From the NCBI RefSeq assembly GCF_001552195.1, contig NZ_BCQS01000003.1, positions 558,001 through 622,000 on the forward strand: a stretch of 64,000 bases of DNA, written 5' to 3'. The stretch comes from Actinomadura latina NBRC 106108 (GTDB lineage: Bacteria; Actinomycetota; Actinomycetes; Streptosporangiales; Streptosporangiaceae). Positions 55,170 through 64,000 of this stretch are shown here, in pieces. Numbering within the stretch: the first letter of the stretch is position 1; the number at the start of each line of letters is the position of its first letter. A model generated the notes under the pieces. It had not been told where the DNA came from. It saw only the letters and a list, made by a program, of their open reading frames with translations, and ran no database searches. Made by a program: the position numbers and the translations under genes.

Positions 55170-56858
55170 GTGATCCCTTCCGTACTCCACGCACCCGCGC
55201 CCGGCTGGACCGCCGAGGCCGACGTCGTCGTCATCGGATCCGGCATCGCCGGACTGGTCGCCGCGCTGCACTGCCGCCCGCACGGGCGGGTCCTGCTCGT
55301 CACCAAGGCACTCCTGGACGCCGGGTCGACCCGCTGGGCGCAGGGCGGGATCGCCGCCGCGCTCGCTCCGGACGACACCCCCGCGGAGCACCTCGCCGAC
55401 ACCCTCGTCGCGGGCGTCGGGCTGTGCGACGAGGACGCCGTCCGGGCGCTCGTCACCGAAGGGCCGGACGCCGTCCGCGGGCTCATCGACCTGGGCACCG
55501 CGTTCGACCTCGCCGGCGACGGCGGCGTCGCGCTGACCCGTGAGGGCGGCCACCACCGTCGCCGCATCGCGCACGCCGGCGGGGACGCCACCGGCGCCGA
55601 GATCAGCCGCGCCCTCCGCGCCGCGCTCAAGGACTCCGGCGTCGAGGTCATCGAGCACGCCCTCGTCCTCGACCTGCTGAAGGACGCCGCCGGACGCGCC
55701 GCCGGGATCACCCTCCACGTCATGGGCGAAGGGCAGCCGGGCGGCGTCGGCGCCGTCCGCGCCCGCGCCGTCGTCCTCGCCACCGGCGGGCTGGGCCAGG
55801 TGTTCTCCGCCACCACCAACCCCGAGGTCTCGACCGGCGACGGCGTCGCGCTCGCGCTGCGCGCCGGAGCCGAGGTCACGGACCTGGAGTTCGTCCAGTT
55901 CCACCCCACCGTGCTCTGGCTCGGCGAGGACGCGACCGGGCAGCAGCCGCTGATCTCCGAGGCCGTCCGGGGAGAGGGCGCGCACCTCATCGACCACGCA
56001 GGCGTCCGCTTCATGGTCGGGCGGCACGAACTCGCCGAACTCGCCCCGCGCGACATCGTCGCCAAGGGGATCATGAACCGGATGCACGAGACCGGTGCGT
56101 CCTGCATGCTCCTGGACGCGCGGCACTTCGGTGCCGCGATGTGGGAGAACCGGTTCCCCACCATCCTGGCGGCGTGCAGGCACCACGGCATCGACCCGGT
56201 GACCGAGCCGATCCCGGTCGTCCCCGCCGCGCACTACGCCAGCGGAGGCGTCCGCACGGACCTGTACGGCCGCACGTCCGTCCCCGGCCTCTATGCCTGC
56301 GGAGAAACCGCCTGCACCGGCGTCCACGGCGCGAACCGCCTGGCCTCCAACTCCCTTTTGGAGGGCCTCGTCTTCGCCACCCGCATAGCCAAAGCCCTGC
56401 ACACCGACCTCGACCCCGCCCACACCCCCTCAACGCCCACCCCCTCAACGCGCGCCTCTTCCATGACCACCCCTGCCGCCCCCGGTTCGTCCGCGGACGG
56501 GCCTGTGGTGTCTGGTGGGTTGGTTGATGGGGGGCGGCGGCAGGAGATTCAGCGGGTGATGTCCTCCTATGTCGGGGTCTTGCGGGGGGCTGAGGGGCTG
56601 GAGCGGGCCGGGCGGGAGCTGGAGGGCCTCGGCGGGGACGCCGAGCCCGGGGTGGAAGCTTGGGAGGCCACCAACCTGCACACCGTCGCGTCCGCGATCG
56701 TGGCCGCGGCGCGGCGGCGGGAGGAGACGCGGGGGAGCCACTGGCGCGAGGACTTCCCCGAGCGGGTGGACGGCGCCTGGCGCGGGCACCTGGTGACCCG
56801 GCTGGCGGGCAACGTCCTGACGACGACTTATGAACCTCTGGAAGGAAAGCGCTCATGA
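55170..56858 (+). CDS. nadB: L-aspartate oxidase
   Basis: This 562-residue FAD enzyme oxidises aspartate to iminoaspartate for NAD synthesis. The FAD motif is VVVIGSGIAGLVAAL; STRWAQGGIAAAL, and RLASNSLLEGLVFATRIA near the C-terminus, are conserved. A Pro/Thr/Ser-rich insert (about 415-450) precedes the helical C-terminal domain. The GTG at 55170 follows GGAGGAGGG. nadA is not adjacent, which is unusual, since nadA-nadB-nadC usually cluster. Confidence 0.93.
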   Translation: MIPSVLHAPAPGWTAEADVVVIGSGIAGLVAALHCRPHGRVLLVTKALLDAGSTRWAQGGIAAALAPDDTPAEHLADTLVAGVGLCDEDAVRALVTEGPDAVRGLIDLGTAFDLAGDGGVALTREGGHHRRRIAHAGGDATGAEISRALRAALKDSGVEVIEHALVLDLLKDAAGRAAGITLHVMGEGQPGGVGAVRARAVVLATGGLGQVFSATTNPEVSTGDGVALALRAGAEVTDLEFVQFHPTVLWLGEDATGQQPLISEAVRGEGAHLIDHAGVRFMVGRHELAELAPRDIVAKGIMNRMHETGASCMLLDARHFGAAMWENRFPTILAACRHHGIDPVTEPIPVVPAAHYASGGVRTDLYGRTSVPGLYACGETACTGVHGANRLASNSLLEGLVFATRIAKALHTDLDPAHTPSTPTPSTRASSMTTPAAPGSSADGPVVSGGLVDGGRRQEIQRVMSSYVGVLRGAEGLERAGRELEGLGGDAEPGVEAWEATNLHTVASAIVAAARRREETRGSHWREDFPERVDGAWRGHLVTRLAGNVLTTTYEPLEGKRS

Positions 56859-57712
56859 CACCGGAACTCTCGCAGCGCCTCGCCGCTGCCGGGCTGGATC
56901 CACAAACTGTGGAAAACCTCGTCCGGACGGCGCTGGCCGAGGACGGGGAGGTCGATGTCACCAGTACGCCGATCTTCGCGCCGGAGGACGCCGCCGCGGG
57001 GGACCTCAGGGCGCGGGACGAAGGAGTCGTCGCCGGCATCCCGGTGGCCTGCGTGGTGTTCGAGCTCTTGGACGTCGCCTACGAGGCGAAGGCCGCGGAC
57101 GGTGACCGTGTCGTCTCAGGGCAGGTCCTCATCTCGGTCAGCGGGCAGACCAGGGCCGTGCTGAGGGCGGAAAGGACGGCCCTGAACCTGCTCACGCACC
57201 TGTCGGGTATCGCTACGGCTACGCGGCTGTGGGCGGACGCCTTGGACGGCACCAAGGCCAGGGTGCGTGACACCCGCAAGACCCTTCCCGGCCTGCGCGT
57301 CCTCCAGAAGTACGCCGTCCACTGCGGCGGTGGGGTCAACCACAGGATGGGCCTGCAGGACGCCGCGCTCATCAAGGACAACCACATCGCGGCGGCCGGA
57401 AGCGTCACCAAGGCGTACGAGGCGATCCGCGCCGTGTACCCGTCGCTGCACATCCAGGTGGAGTGCGACACCCTCGCTCAGGTGGAAGAGGCGCTCCAGG
57501 TGGGCGCGCAGAGCATCCTGCTCGATAACATGACCGACGCCGAGATGGCCGAGGCCGTGCGCCTCGTCGCGGGGCGGGCGGAGCTTGAGGCCAGCGGTGG
57601 CCTTACCCTGGACCGGGCCCGAGACGTCGCCGTGACCGGGGTGGACTACCTTGCCGTCGGCGCGCTGACGCATTCGGCGCACGTGTTCGACATCGGCCTT
57701 GACTTTTCCTGA
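56855..57712 (+). CDS. nadC: Nicotinate-nucleotide pyrophosphorylase (quinolinate phosphoribosyltransferase)
   Basis: The 285-residue enzyme converts quinolinate and PRPP to nicotinate mononucleotide. Key pieces are RDTRKTLPGLRVLQKYAV, the GGGVNHRMGLQDAALIKDNHI block and VECDTLAQVEEAL. The ATG overlaps the nadB stop by 4 nt. Confidence 0.96.
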   Translation: MTPELSQRLAAAGLDPQTVENLVRTALAEDGEVDVTSTPIFAPEDAAAGDLRARDEGVVAGIPVACVVFELLDVAYEAKAADGDRVVSGQVLISVSGQTRAVLRAERTALNLLTHLSGIATATRLWADALDGTKARVRDTRKTLPGLRVLQKYAVHCGGGVNHRMGLQDAALIKDNHIAAAGSVTKAYEAIRAVYPSLHIQVECDTLAQVEEALQVGAQSILLDNMTDAEMAEAVRLVAGRAELEASGGLTLDRARDVAVTGVDYLAVGALTHSAHVFDIGLDFS

Positions 57713-57726
57713 CCAGCGGGGACCTG

Positions 57727-58509
57727 ATGCTGCTCACCATCGACGTCGGTAACACCCAGACCGTCCTCGGCCTGTTCGAGGGCGACGAGGTGATCGAGCA
57801 CTGGAGGATCAACACCGATCCGCGGCGTACCGCCGACGAGATCGCGGTGGTCCTGCAGGGCCTCGTCCAGCAGAGCCCGCTGCTGGCGGAGACCGACATC
57901 AGCGGCATCGCGCTGTGCTCCACGGTCCCGTCCGTCCTGCATGAGATGCGGGAGATGTGCCGCCGCTACTACGGCGACGTGCAGGCGGTGATCGTGGAGC
58001 CGGGCGTCAAGACCGGCGTGCCGGTCCGCATGGACAACCCCAAGGAGGTCGGCGCCGACCGCATCGTGAACGCGCTCGCCGCCGTCCACACGCACGGCGG
58101 GCCCGCGATCGTGGTCGACTTCGGCACCGCCACCACGTTCGACGCCGTGTCCGCGAAGGGCGAGTACGTGGGCGGCGCGATCGCCCCCGGCATCGAGATC
58201 TCCATAGACGCCCTGTCGTCGCGCGGCGCCCAGCTGCACAAGATCGAGCTGGTCCGGCCGCGCAACGTGATTGCGAAGAACACCGTGGAGGCGCTGCAGT
58301 CCGGGATCATCTTCGGCTTCGCCGGGCAGGTGGACGGCATCGTCGAGCGCATGTCGGACGAGCTCGCCGCCGAACCGGAGGAGGTCACGGTCATCGCCAC
58401 CGGCGGCCTCGCCCCGCTCGTCCTGGAGGAGTCCCGCAGCATCGACGTGTTCGAGCCGTGGCTGACCCTCATCGGGCTCCGCCTCATCTACGAGCGCAAC
58501 AGCCCGTAG
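57727..58509 (+). CDS. coaX: Type III pantothenate kinase
   Basis: This 260-residue ASKHA-fold kinase phosphorylates pantothenate, the first CoA step. Motifs are TIDVGNTQTVLGLF at the start, KEVGADRIVNALAA, and DFGTATTFDAVS. It lies 14 bp after nadC and completes a vitamin-to-CoA/NAD cluster. Confidence 0.96.
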   Translation: MLLTIDVGNTQTVLGLFEGDEVIEHWRINTDPRRTADEIAVVLQGLVQQSPLLAETDISGIALCSTVPSVLHEMREMCRRYYGDVQAVIVEPGVKTGVPVRMDNPKEVGADRIVNALAAVHTHGGPAIVVDFGTATTFDAVSAKGEYVGGAIAPGIEISIDALSSRGAQLHKIELVRPRNVIAKNTVEALQSGIIFGFAGQVDGIVERMSDELAAEPEEVTVIATGGLAPLVLEESRSIDVFEPWLTLIGLRLIYERNSP

Positions 58510-58558
58510 CCTCGGAAGTCGTTCGCGGGGCACGCGGCGGGGTCGATAGCCTTGAGCG

Positions 58559-60052
58559 GTGAGTGACGAGACCTTCGACGAGCTCCCGGAGCAGATGCGC
58601 GTGCGCCGGGAGAAGCTCGACCGGCTCCGCGAGAGCGGAATCGATCCCTATCCGGTGACCTTTCCGCGGACGGCGACGATCGCTGAGATCCGCGAGAAAC
58701 ACCCCGACCTGGAGGCGGGCACCGAGACGGGCGAGAAGGCCGGCGTCACCGGCCGCGTCATGCTGGTCCGCAACACCGGCAAACTGTGCTTCGCCACCAT
58801 CCGGGACGGCAGCGGCGACCTCCAGGTCATGTTGTCGCTGGCGAAGGTCGGGCAGGAGCAGCTCGACTTCTGGAAGCGCGAGGTCGACCTCGGCGACCAC
58901 ATCGGCGTGGAGGGCGAGGTCATCACGTCCCGCCGCGGCGAGCTGTCGATCATGGCGGACCGGTTCGCGATCACGTCCAAGTGCCTGCGTCCCCTGCCGG
59001 AGAAGCACGCCGGCCTGACCGACCCGGAGGCCCGGGTCCGGCAGCGGTACGTCGACCTCATCGTGAACGACGAGGCGCGGAAGATGGCGCGCTTGCGCAG
59101 CGCGACCGTGCGTGCGGTGCGCGATTTCTGGCATGAGGAGGGCTACCTCGAGGTCGAGACGCCCATGCTGCAGCCCATCCATGGCGGGGCGACCGCACGT
59201 CCGTTCACGACGCACATCAACGCGTACGACATGGACCTCTACCTGCGCATCGCGATCGAGCTGTACCTGAAGCGGCTCGTGGTCGGCGGCATCGAGAAGG
59301 TCTTCGAGATCAACCGCAACTTCCGGAACGAGGGCGCGGACTCCACGCACAACCCCGAGTTCACGATGCTGGAGGCGTACGGCACGTATCTCGACTACAA
59401 CGACATGGCCGACCTGACGCAGCGGATGTACCAGAAGGCGGTCGTCGCCGCCCTGGACACCAGCGTGGTCGTCCATGACGGGGTGGAGATCGACCTCGGG
59501 TTGGCGCAGTGGCCGCGCATCACGCTCTACGGGTCGGTGTCCGAGGCCCTTGGCGAGGAGGTCACGCCGCACACGCCGATCGAGGACGTCCGCAAGCTCG
59601 CGGACGCGCGCGGCATCTCGTGGGACCCCAAGTGGGGGCAGGGCAAGCTCGTCCAGGAACTTTTCGAAGAGCTGATCGAGCACACCCTCATCCAGCCGAC
59701 GTTCGTCATGGACTACCCGGTCGAGACGTCGCCGCTGACCCGCCAGCACCGCGAGGAGCCCCTCCTCACCGAGAAGTGGGACCTCATCGGGTTCGGGACG
59801 GAACTCGGCACCGCCTACTCCGAGCTGGTCGACCCCGTCGAGCAGCGCCGCAGGCTCACCGAGCAGTCGCTGCTCGCCGCCGGCGGCGACCCGGAGGCCA
59901 TGCAGCTGGACGAGGACTTCCTGCGCGCGCTGGAGTACGCGATGCCGCCGACGGGCGGGATGGGCGCCGGCATCGACCGGATGATCATGGCGTTCACCGG
60001 CAAGGGCATCCGGGAGACGATCCTCTTCCCGCTGGTCAAGCCCGAATTGTGA
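58559..60052 (+). CDS. lysS: Lysyl-tRNA synthetase, class II
   Basis: The 497-residue protein has an N-terminal OB-fold anticodon domain (VTGRVMLVRNTGKLCFATIRD) and a class II core with motif 2 NRNFRNEGADSTHNPEFTMLE (first part) and motif 3 GMGAGIDRMIMA. It charges tRNA-Lys. The start is GTG at 58559; the ribosome site is weak. Its 3' end overlaps the convergent P450 by 17 bp. Confidence 0.97.
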   Translation: MSDETFDELPEQMRVRREKLDRLRESGIDPYPVTFPRTATIAEIREKHPDLEAGTETGEKAGVTGRVMLVRNTGKLCFATIRDGSGDLQVMLSLAKVGQEQLDFWKREVDLGDHIGVEGEVITSRRGELSIMADRFAITSKCLRPLPEKHAGLTDPEARVRQRYVDLIVNDEARKMARLRSATVRAVRDFWHEEGYLEVETPMLQPIHGGATARPFTTHINAYDMDLYLRIAIELYLKRLVVGGIEKVFEINRNFRNEGADSTHNPEFTMLEAYGTYLDYNDMADLTQRMYQKAVVAALDTSVVVHDGVEIDLGLAQWPRITLYGSVSEALGEEVTPHTPIEDVRKLADARGISWDPKWGQGKLVQELFEELIEHTLIQPTFVMDYPVETSPLTRQHREEPLLTEKWDLIGFGTELGTAYSELVDPVEQRRRLTEQSLLAAGGDPEAMQLDEDFLRALEYAMPPTGGMGAGIDRMIMAFTGKGIRETILFPLVKPEL

Positions 60053-61262
60053 CCGGAAGGTCGCGCAGGCCCCGCAGGACGAGGTTGTCCCGGTAGACGA
60101 GGTCGTGTCCGGCGAGGGCCACGTCGCGTTCGAAGAGCTTCTTGAGCGCGACCTGGCCCTCCAGCCGGGCCAGGGGTGCGCCCAGGCAGAAGTGGATGCC
60201 ATGCCCGAACGACAGGTGCCGCGGAGTGTCGCTTCCCTCGGTGTAGCGCGTCAGGTCGAGCCGGTCGGGATCATCGAATACGGCCGGGTCGCGGTTGGCG
60301 GCGCCCGTCAGCAGGAGGACGAGCTTCCCGCGTTCGATGAACGCTCCGTCCAGGTCGACGTCTTCCAAAGCCGCTCTGAGTGTGAGTTGCACGGGCGGGT
60401 CGTAACGCAGGAGTTCCTCCACGGCCGCTTGGACGTTCCCAGGGCCCCGCCGGAACAACTCCAACTGTGCTGGATCGCGGAGCAACGCCAGGGCGCCGTT
60501 CCCGATGAGGTTCACGGTCGTCTCATGGCCCGCGACGAGCAGCAGCACGCACGTCGCGAGGAGCTCCTCCTCCGACAGGGCGTCCCCGCCGTCAGAGACG
60601 CTCACGAGCGCGCTCAGAAGGTCCTCCTGCGGCCGGGCGCGCCGCAGGGCGGCCAGTTCCCGGAAGTAGGCCGCGAACTCCTCACGGGCCTTCTCGCGCT
60701 GCTCGATCTCGGCCTGCGGCAGGAGGAAGTCGGGGTCGAGGCCCCGCGCGAGGCTGTCGGACCAGCCCTTGAACAGGTCGCGGTCCTGCGCGGGCACGCC
60801 GAGCATCTCGCTGATCACGATGACCGGGAGCGGATAGGCCAGCGCCGCGATCAGGTCGACCTCGCCGGACAGCCCGTCCAGCAACGCGTCGACCAGCGCC
60901 TCCACCCGCGGCCGCAGCCGTTCGACGAGCCTCGGCGTGAACGCCTTGCTCACCAGCCGCCGGAGCCGGGTGTGGTCGGGCGGGTCCATCGTCAGGAACG
61001 AGCGGTTCCGGGTGCGCGACTCGCGCCACAGCCCGCCGCCCTCGGGACGATGCCCGAACCGCGGATCGCGCAGCACCTGCTCGCACAGGGCGTAGGACGT
61101 GGTCACGCGGAGGCCGACGTCCGTCCGGTGCAGGCGGCTCCCAGCGGACGCGAGACGGCGGTAGTGCGCGTAGGGGTCGGCGCGGAAGGCCGGATCACCC
61201 GGATCGAAGCCGAGCACCGCCGCGGCCTCGGCCTCCACGACCTGCCCCGTCCTGTCCTCCAT
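60036..61262 (-). CDS. Cytochrome P450 (bacterial class I type)
   Basis: The 408-residue enzyme has the I-helix LLLVAGHETTVNLIGN (Glu-Thr-Thr), ExxR in EELLRYD, and the heme loop FGHGIHFCLGAPLAR. The substrate is unknown. The ATG at 61262 is chosen; GTG 61274 is possible. It reads toward and overlaps the end of lysS. Confidence 0.94.
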   Translation of the reverse strand: MEDRTGQVVEAEAAAVLGFDPGDPAFRADPYAHYRRLASAGSRLHRTDVGLRVTTSYALCEQVLRDPRFGHRPEGGGLWRESRTRNRSFLTMDPPDHTRLRRLVSKAFTPRLVERLRPRVEALVDALLDGLSGEVDLIAALAYPLPVIVISEMLGVPAQDRDLFKGWSDSLARGLDPDFLLPQAEIEQREKAREEFAAYFRELAALRRARPQEDLLSALVSVSDGGDALSEEELLATCVLLLVAGHETTVNLIGNGALALLRDPAQLELFRRGPGNVQAAVEELLRYDPPVQLTLRAALEDVDLDGAFIERGKLVLLLTGAANRDPAVFDDPDRLDLTRYTEGSDTPRHLSFGHGIHFCLGAPLARLEGQVALKKLFERDVALAGHDLVYRDNLVLRGLRDLPVTIRA

Positions 61263-61321
61263 GCACCCAGTCACCCGGAAATAAGACGGGATGTCAACAG
61301 CGGTCCTGTGACGCGGGTGCG

Positions 61322-62344
61322 TTAAGCGCTTTCGCGGATGACCAGCTCGGGGCGCTGGACGACCTGGCGGTGCTGGTGCGACTTGCCCTCGCTCATCTCG
61401 GCCAGCGCCAGTTCGGCGGCCTCCCAGCCCAGCTCGCGGCGCGGCTGCCGGACCGTGGTCAGCGGGACGGCGGCGCTCGCGGCCAGCTCGATGTCGTCGT
61501 AGCCGATGACGGCGATGTCCGCCGGGACGCGGACGCCGAGCCGGGTCAGCTCGTTGATCAGGCCGATGGCCAGCAGGTCGTTGGCGCAGAACACGCCGTC
61601 GGGCCGCGGGGAGAGCGCCAGGACCTCGTGTGCGGCGGCCTGCCCTTCGGTGGGGCTCAGGGCGTCCTGGACGAGCGTGCGGGGCTTGCTCAAGCCCGCT
61701 TCGACGATCGTTCTGGCAGCGCCGTCGCGGCGCTCCACGCACGGCTGCGGTTCCGGTACTCCGGTCACGAAGACGATCCGCTCCCGGCCGATGCCGAGCA
61801 GGTACGCGGCGGCGATCTCCCCGCCCGCGACATGGTCGACCCGCGCCGTGCACGCCTGGGACGAGTCGCGGTCGATCAGCACCACGCTCATCCCGGCGGC
61901 GCGCAGCCGGGAGAAGTCGCCGGGATTCAGCCCGACCGGAATGATCAGCACCCCGGCGGCGCGCTGCTCCTCCAGGAGTTCCAGCGAGCGGCGCTCCTTG
62001 GCGGACGACTGGTCGCTGGAGAGCCAGAGGGCGTCGTGGCCCGCCGCGTTGAGCGCCGCCTCGGCGCCGCGCGCGACATCGGACGCGTACGGGTTGGTGA
62101 GGTCCTCGACGACGATGCCGAAGGCCCGGCGCGGCTGGTCGCCGAACTCGCCCGCGGTGCGCTCGGGGCCCCGGCGGAGCCGGCGCGCGGACTCGTTCCG
62201 GACGAATCCGAGCTCCTCGATCGCCGCGCGAACACGGTCACGGGTAGCTTCGGCCACGAGGTCTGGCCGGTTTAGGACATTCGAAACGGTCCCAACTGAG
62301 ACTCCAGCACGCCTCGCGACCTCACGAATACTGGTCTGTGGCAA
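61322..62344 (-). CDS. LacI-family transcriptional regulator
   Basis: The 340-residue repressor has an N-terminal HTH (IREVARRAGVSVGTVSNVLN), a hinge region, and a periplasmic-binding-like effector domain (about 70-335: GIVVEDLTNPYASDVARGAE, then VLIDRDSS, and FCANDLLAIGLINEL). It probably binds a sugar. The TTG at 62344 has GAGGAG just upstream. The divergent control region (62345-62831) holds several candidate operators. Confidence 0.93.
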   Translation of the reverse strand: MPQTSIREVARRAGVSVGTVSNVLNRPDLVAEATRDRVRAAIEELGFVRNESARRLRRGPERTAGEFGDQPRRAFGIVVEDLTNPYASDVARGAEAALNAAGHDALWLSSDQSSAKERRSLELLEEQRAAGVLIIPVGLNPGDFSRLRAAGMSVVLIDRDSSQACTARVDHVAGGEIAAAYLLGIGRERIVFVTGVPEPQPCVERRDGAARTIVEAGLSKPRTLVQDALSPTEGQAAAHEVLALSPRPDGVFCANDLLAIGLINELTRLGVRVPADIAVIGYDDIELAASAAVPLTTVRQPRRELGWEAAELALAEMSEGKSHQHRQVVQRPELVIRESA

Positions 62345-62831
62345 CTCGCTCCTCGTCCCGACCCGGGAGACTTTTCCCAGGTAGTGGCGTTGTGCGCGGC
62401 GCGTGGCCGCTGATGCGGCTACGCAGCGTCATTAAACCGACGCGTAGCGCATTTGGGCAGCGCTTGACGGGCCGGATCCGGCCGCCTAGCGTTCCGAGCC
62501 AAAGCGTAGCTTGAAACGATTCACGATCTTGGTCCGCGGCGAGTTCTGGCGAGTCCGACGAGAAGGGACGGGTGCGGATGGCTGGCGATCCCATCCCGTC
62601 CTCCTCGCACGGCCAACGAGTGAATCGTCACCCGGAGTTCCCCCGAACGACCCCGCAATCGGCCAGGCGGCCACCTCCGGCCAAGCGCGCGAGACAGAAA
62701 AGGAACCCGATGATCTAAGTCCGGAAGGCTCCGGACCCGGCAACCCAACGCGCGTACAGATCGAGGCCCCCGTGCCTGTGCAGCGGACGGCTGCATCCCC
62801 GCGGTCATCACCACGGACGAGGGAGGACGGA
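62345..62831. promoter_or_regulatory. Divergent control region with LacI-like operator and structured leader
   Basis: No gene is seen in these 487 bp. GCTACGC (62418-62424) and GCGTAGC (62442-62448) form a spaced inverted repeat, and GCGTAGC recurs at 62504-62510. TGAAACGATTCA (62512-62523) fits the LacI-family half-site pattern around a central CG. Further right, GTCCGG-AAGGCT-CCGGAC (62719-62736) is a hairpin followed directly by CCGGCAACCC (62737-62746), a string also found in SAM-type riboswitch cores; similarity only. Confidence 0.5.
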
Positions 62832-63062
62832 GTGGAAACAGCCACACTCGCACGTCGTGGCACCGACGATTTCGGGCTGAACGAGGAGGAGATCCGGTTG
62901 CTCGCCCAAATCGCGAGCGGTGTCACCGCCGATGTGGCGGCACGGAAGCTGGAGCTGAGCGCACGGACCTTGCGGCGCCGGTTGCGGACGATCTGCGACC
63001 GGCTGGAGGTCAACACCCCTATCGAGGCCGTGGTGTGGGCGGCCCGCAGGCAGCTCATCTAG
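62832..63062 (+). CDS. Small LuxR-type helix-turn-helix protein
   Basis: This 76-residue protein is almost only a LuxR C-terminal HTH: LNEEEIRLLAQIASGVTADVAARKLELSARTLRRRL, then LEVNTPIEAVVWAARRQ. It has no receiver or ligand domain. The GTG at 62832 is chosen because GGGAGG (62821-62826) lies 5 nt upstream; the frame is open much further left but without coding character. It may act as a minimal DNA-binding regulator. Confidence 0.83.
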   Translation: METATLARRGTDDFGLNEEEIRLLAQIASGVTADVAARKLELSARTLRRRLRTICDRLEVNTPIEAVVWAARRQLI

Positions 63063-63223
63063 CAGCTTCACCCCCGACGCTCGCCAGGGGACGGGCGAGC
63101 GTCACCGAGAGACCCAGTCGGCGAACACGGTCGAATTCCGTCCGACCCCGCAGCGGCGGCGCCGGCGCCCTGGCAGGTAGGTCCCTGCAGGAGGCGTCGC
63201 CGCGGACGGCGTTCGAAGCCCGA

Positions 63224-63253
63224 GCCGATGGGTCTCAGGCCGATGGGTCTCAG
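63224..63253. repeat. Perfect tandem duplication of a 15-mer
   Basis: GCCGATGGGTCTCAG occurs twice head to tail in the gap (63063-63270) between the small HTH gene and the 3' end of the NlpC/P60 gene. No other feature is seen in this gap. Confidence 0.85.
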
Positions 63254-63270
63254 TACGACGCCGCTGGAGC

Positions 63271-64000
63271 TCAGGCGACCCGGACAGCGCCGGCGAACGG
63301 GCGTCCGCCCATGGGGACGATCTTCACGACGTCACCCGTCTGGGGAGCGTGGATCATCTTGCCGTCGCCGACGTACATCCCCATGTGGTGGAGGTCGGAG
63401 TAGAAGAACACGAGGTCGCCCGGCTGGAGTTGGCTGCGTGACACGTGGGTGCCCGCGTTCCACTGGCTGCCGGTGTAGTGCGGCAGGTTGATGCCCACCT
63501 GCTTGTAGGCCCACATCGTGAGGCCGGAGCAGTCGAAGGTGCTCGGCCCGGCGGCGCCCCAGACGTACGGGCGTCCGAGCTTGCCCATGGCGTACCGCAG
63601 GGCCTGCGCGGCCTTGCCGGTGCCGATGACGGGGAGCTTGGCGAGCTGGGTGGGGTCGCGCTTGACGATCGTGCCGCGGACCTTCTCGTAGGTCTCGGTG
63701 ACCTTCTTGCGCTGCGAGTCCAGCTGCGTCCGCAGGTCCTTGACCTGCTTGGCGCGCGCCTCGGCGGACTTGCGGGCGCGCTGGGCGGCCTGCATGGCCT
63801 GCATGAGCCCGAGGACCTTGGTGCTGTCCTGCTTGGCGAAGTAGTGGAGGGTCGCGGCCTGGTCGAGGACGGCCTGCGGGTCCTGGGAGGCGACGAACGA
63901 GACCGCGGGATCGGAGCCGCCCTGCATGTAGCTGGTCGCGGCCAGGGTGCCGACCTTCTGGCGGATGGCCTGGAGCGCCTTCTCCTGCCGTTCGGCGTTC
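63271..64000 (-). CDS. NlpC/P60 endopeptidase with coiled coil, truncated at the window edge
   Basis: About 243 C-terminal residues are present; the frame is open to base 64000, so the N-terminus lies outside. A coiled-coil part (YFAKQDSTKVLGLMQAMQAAQ and on) precedes an NlpC/P60 domain with catalytic Cys in TFDCSGLTMWAY, His in HHMGMYVGDG and the HAPQTG polar residue. It should cut cell-wall stem peptides outside the cell. It is a second copy of the type at 23434-24711 and is somewhat shorter between coil and catalytic domain. Confidence 0.93.
   Translation of the reverse strand, partial: NAERQEKALQAIRQKVGTLAATSYMQGGSDPAVSFVASQDPQAVLDQAATLHYFAKQDSTKVLGLMQAMQAAQRARKSAEARAKQVKDLRTQLDSQRKKVTETYEKVRGTIVKRDPTQLAKLPVIGTGKAAQALRYAMGKLGRPYVWGAAGPSTFDCSGLTMWAYKQVGINLPHYTGSQWNAGTHVSRSQLQPGDLVFFYSDLHHMGMYVGDGKMIHAPQTGDVVKIVPMGGRPFAGAVRVA

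Noticed and set aside
58484..60202. A 572-codon minus-strand frame opposite lysS
   Set aside because: lysS has all class II synthetase motifs on the plus strand; the mirror frame is compositionally biased.
62511..63062. A 183-residue version of the small HTH protein
   Set aside because: The strong ribosome site before GTG 62832 and the lack of any domain in the first 107 codons support the short form.

Overview
The window is a high-GC, gene-dense stretch of an actinobacterial chromosome. Several features point to a filamentous actinomycete of the Thermomonosporaceae (Actinomadura-like) type: the tilS-hpt-ftsH-folE-folP-folB-folK cluster, the panC-panD-nadB-nadC-coaX-lysS cluster, a DUF2342 metalloprotease, a chaplin-like surface protein, frequent GTG/TTG starts and many 4-nt ATGA stop/start overlaps. 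The family placement is inference; high GC and actinobacterial gene order are seen directly.

Layout. 1-4.5 kb: a truncated SigE-type sigma factor coupled to a membrane protein with an FtsX-like extracellular domain, a low-molecular-weight phosphatase next to a fructosamine-kinase-like enzyme, an anchored secreted protein and RicT. 4.5-14 kb: an NhaA-DsbA fusion, a streptogrisin-like protein that has lost its catalytic triad, an MFS pump, a GNAT, a ferredoxin reductase/desaturase operon behind two adjacent palindromes, a secreted tripeptidyl-aminopeptidase-like lipoprotein and tRNA-Thr(CGT). 14-21 kb: an accessory stretch with a possible integration scar at the tRNA, a GNAT, a roughly 100-bp tandem repeat, a MarR/MFS divergent pair, and a MerR + VIT/VWA operon. 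21-28 kb: a sigma-factor-like protein fused to a zinc anti-sigma motif, a membrane helix and an extracellular beta domain; an NlpC/P60 hydrolase; pyrophosphatase; a PBP4-type carboxypeptidase; and a DUF2342 protease. 28-39.5 kb: the tilS-hpt-ftsH-fol core with an NTF2-like gene inside it, a stand-alone nuoD and two PH-domain membrane proteins. 39.6-47 kb: a divergent NodB deacetylase / SGNH hydrolase pair sharing TCGA-centred palindromes, a P450, a MidA-like methyltransferase and a NarL-type two-component system. 47-51 kb: a chaplin-like protein with a foldable leader and a MacB/FtsX-type ABC exporter. 51-52.5 kb: a frameshifted IS200/IS605-type tnpB. 52.5-60 kb: the DUF2520-panC-panD-nadB-nadC-coaX-lysS cofactor cluster. 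60-64 kb: a P450, a LacI regulator, a small LuxR-type HTH protein with a structured leader, and an NlpC/P60 hydrolase cut by the right edge.

Most genes are housekeeping cofactor and cell-envelope genes. The least ordinary parts are the two envelope-linked sigma-factor arrangements, the dead protease, the MerR-VIT/VWA pair, the NTF2-like gene embedded in the folate operon, the chaplin leader and the unexplained repeats around 14-15.5 kb. All names rest on reading translated sequence and motifs; no database search was run.
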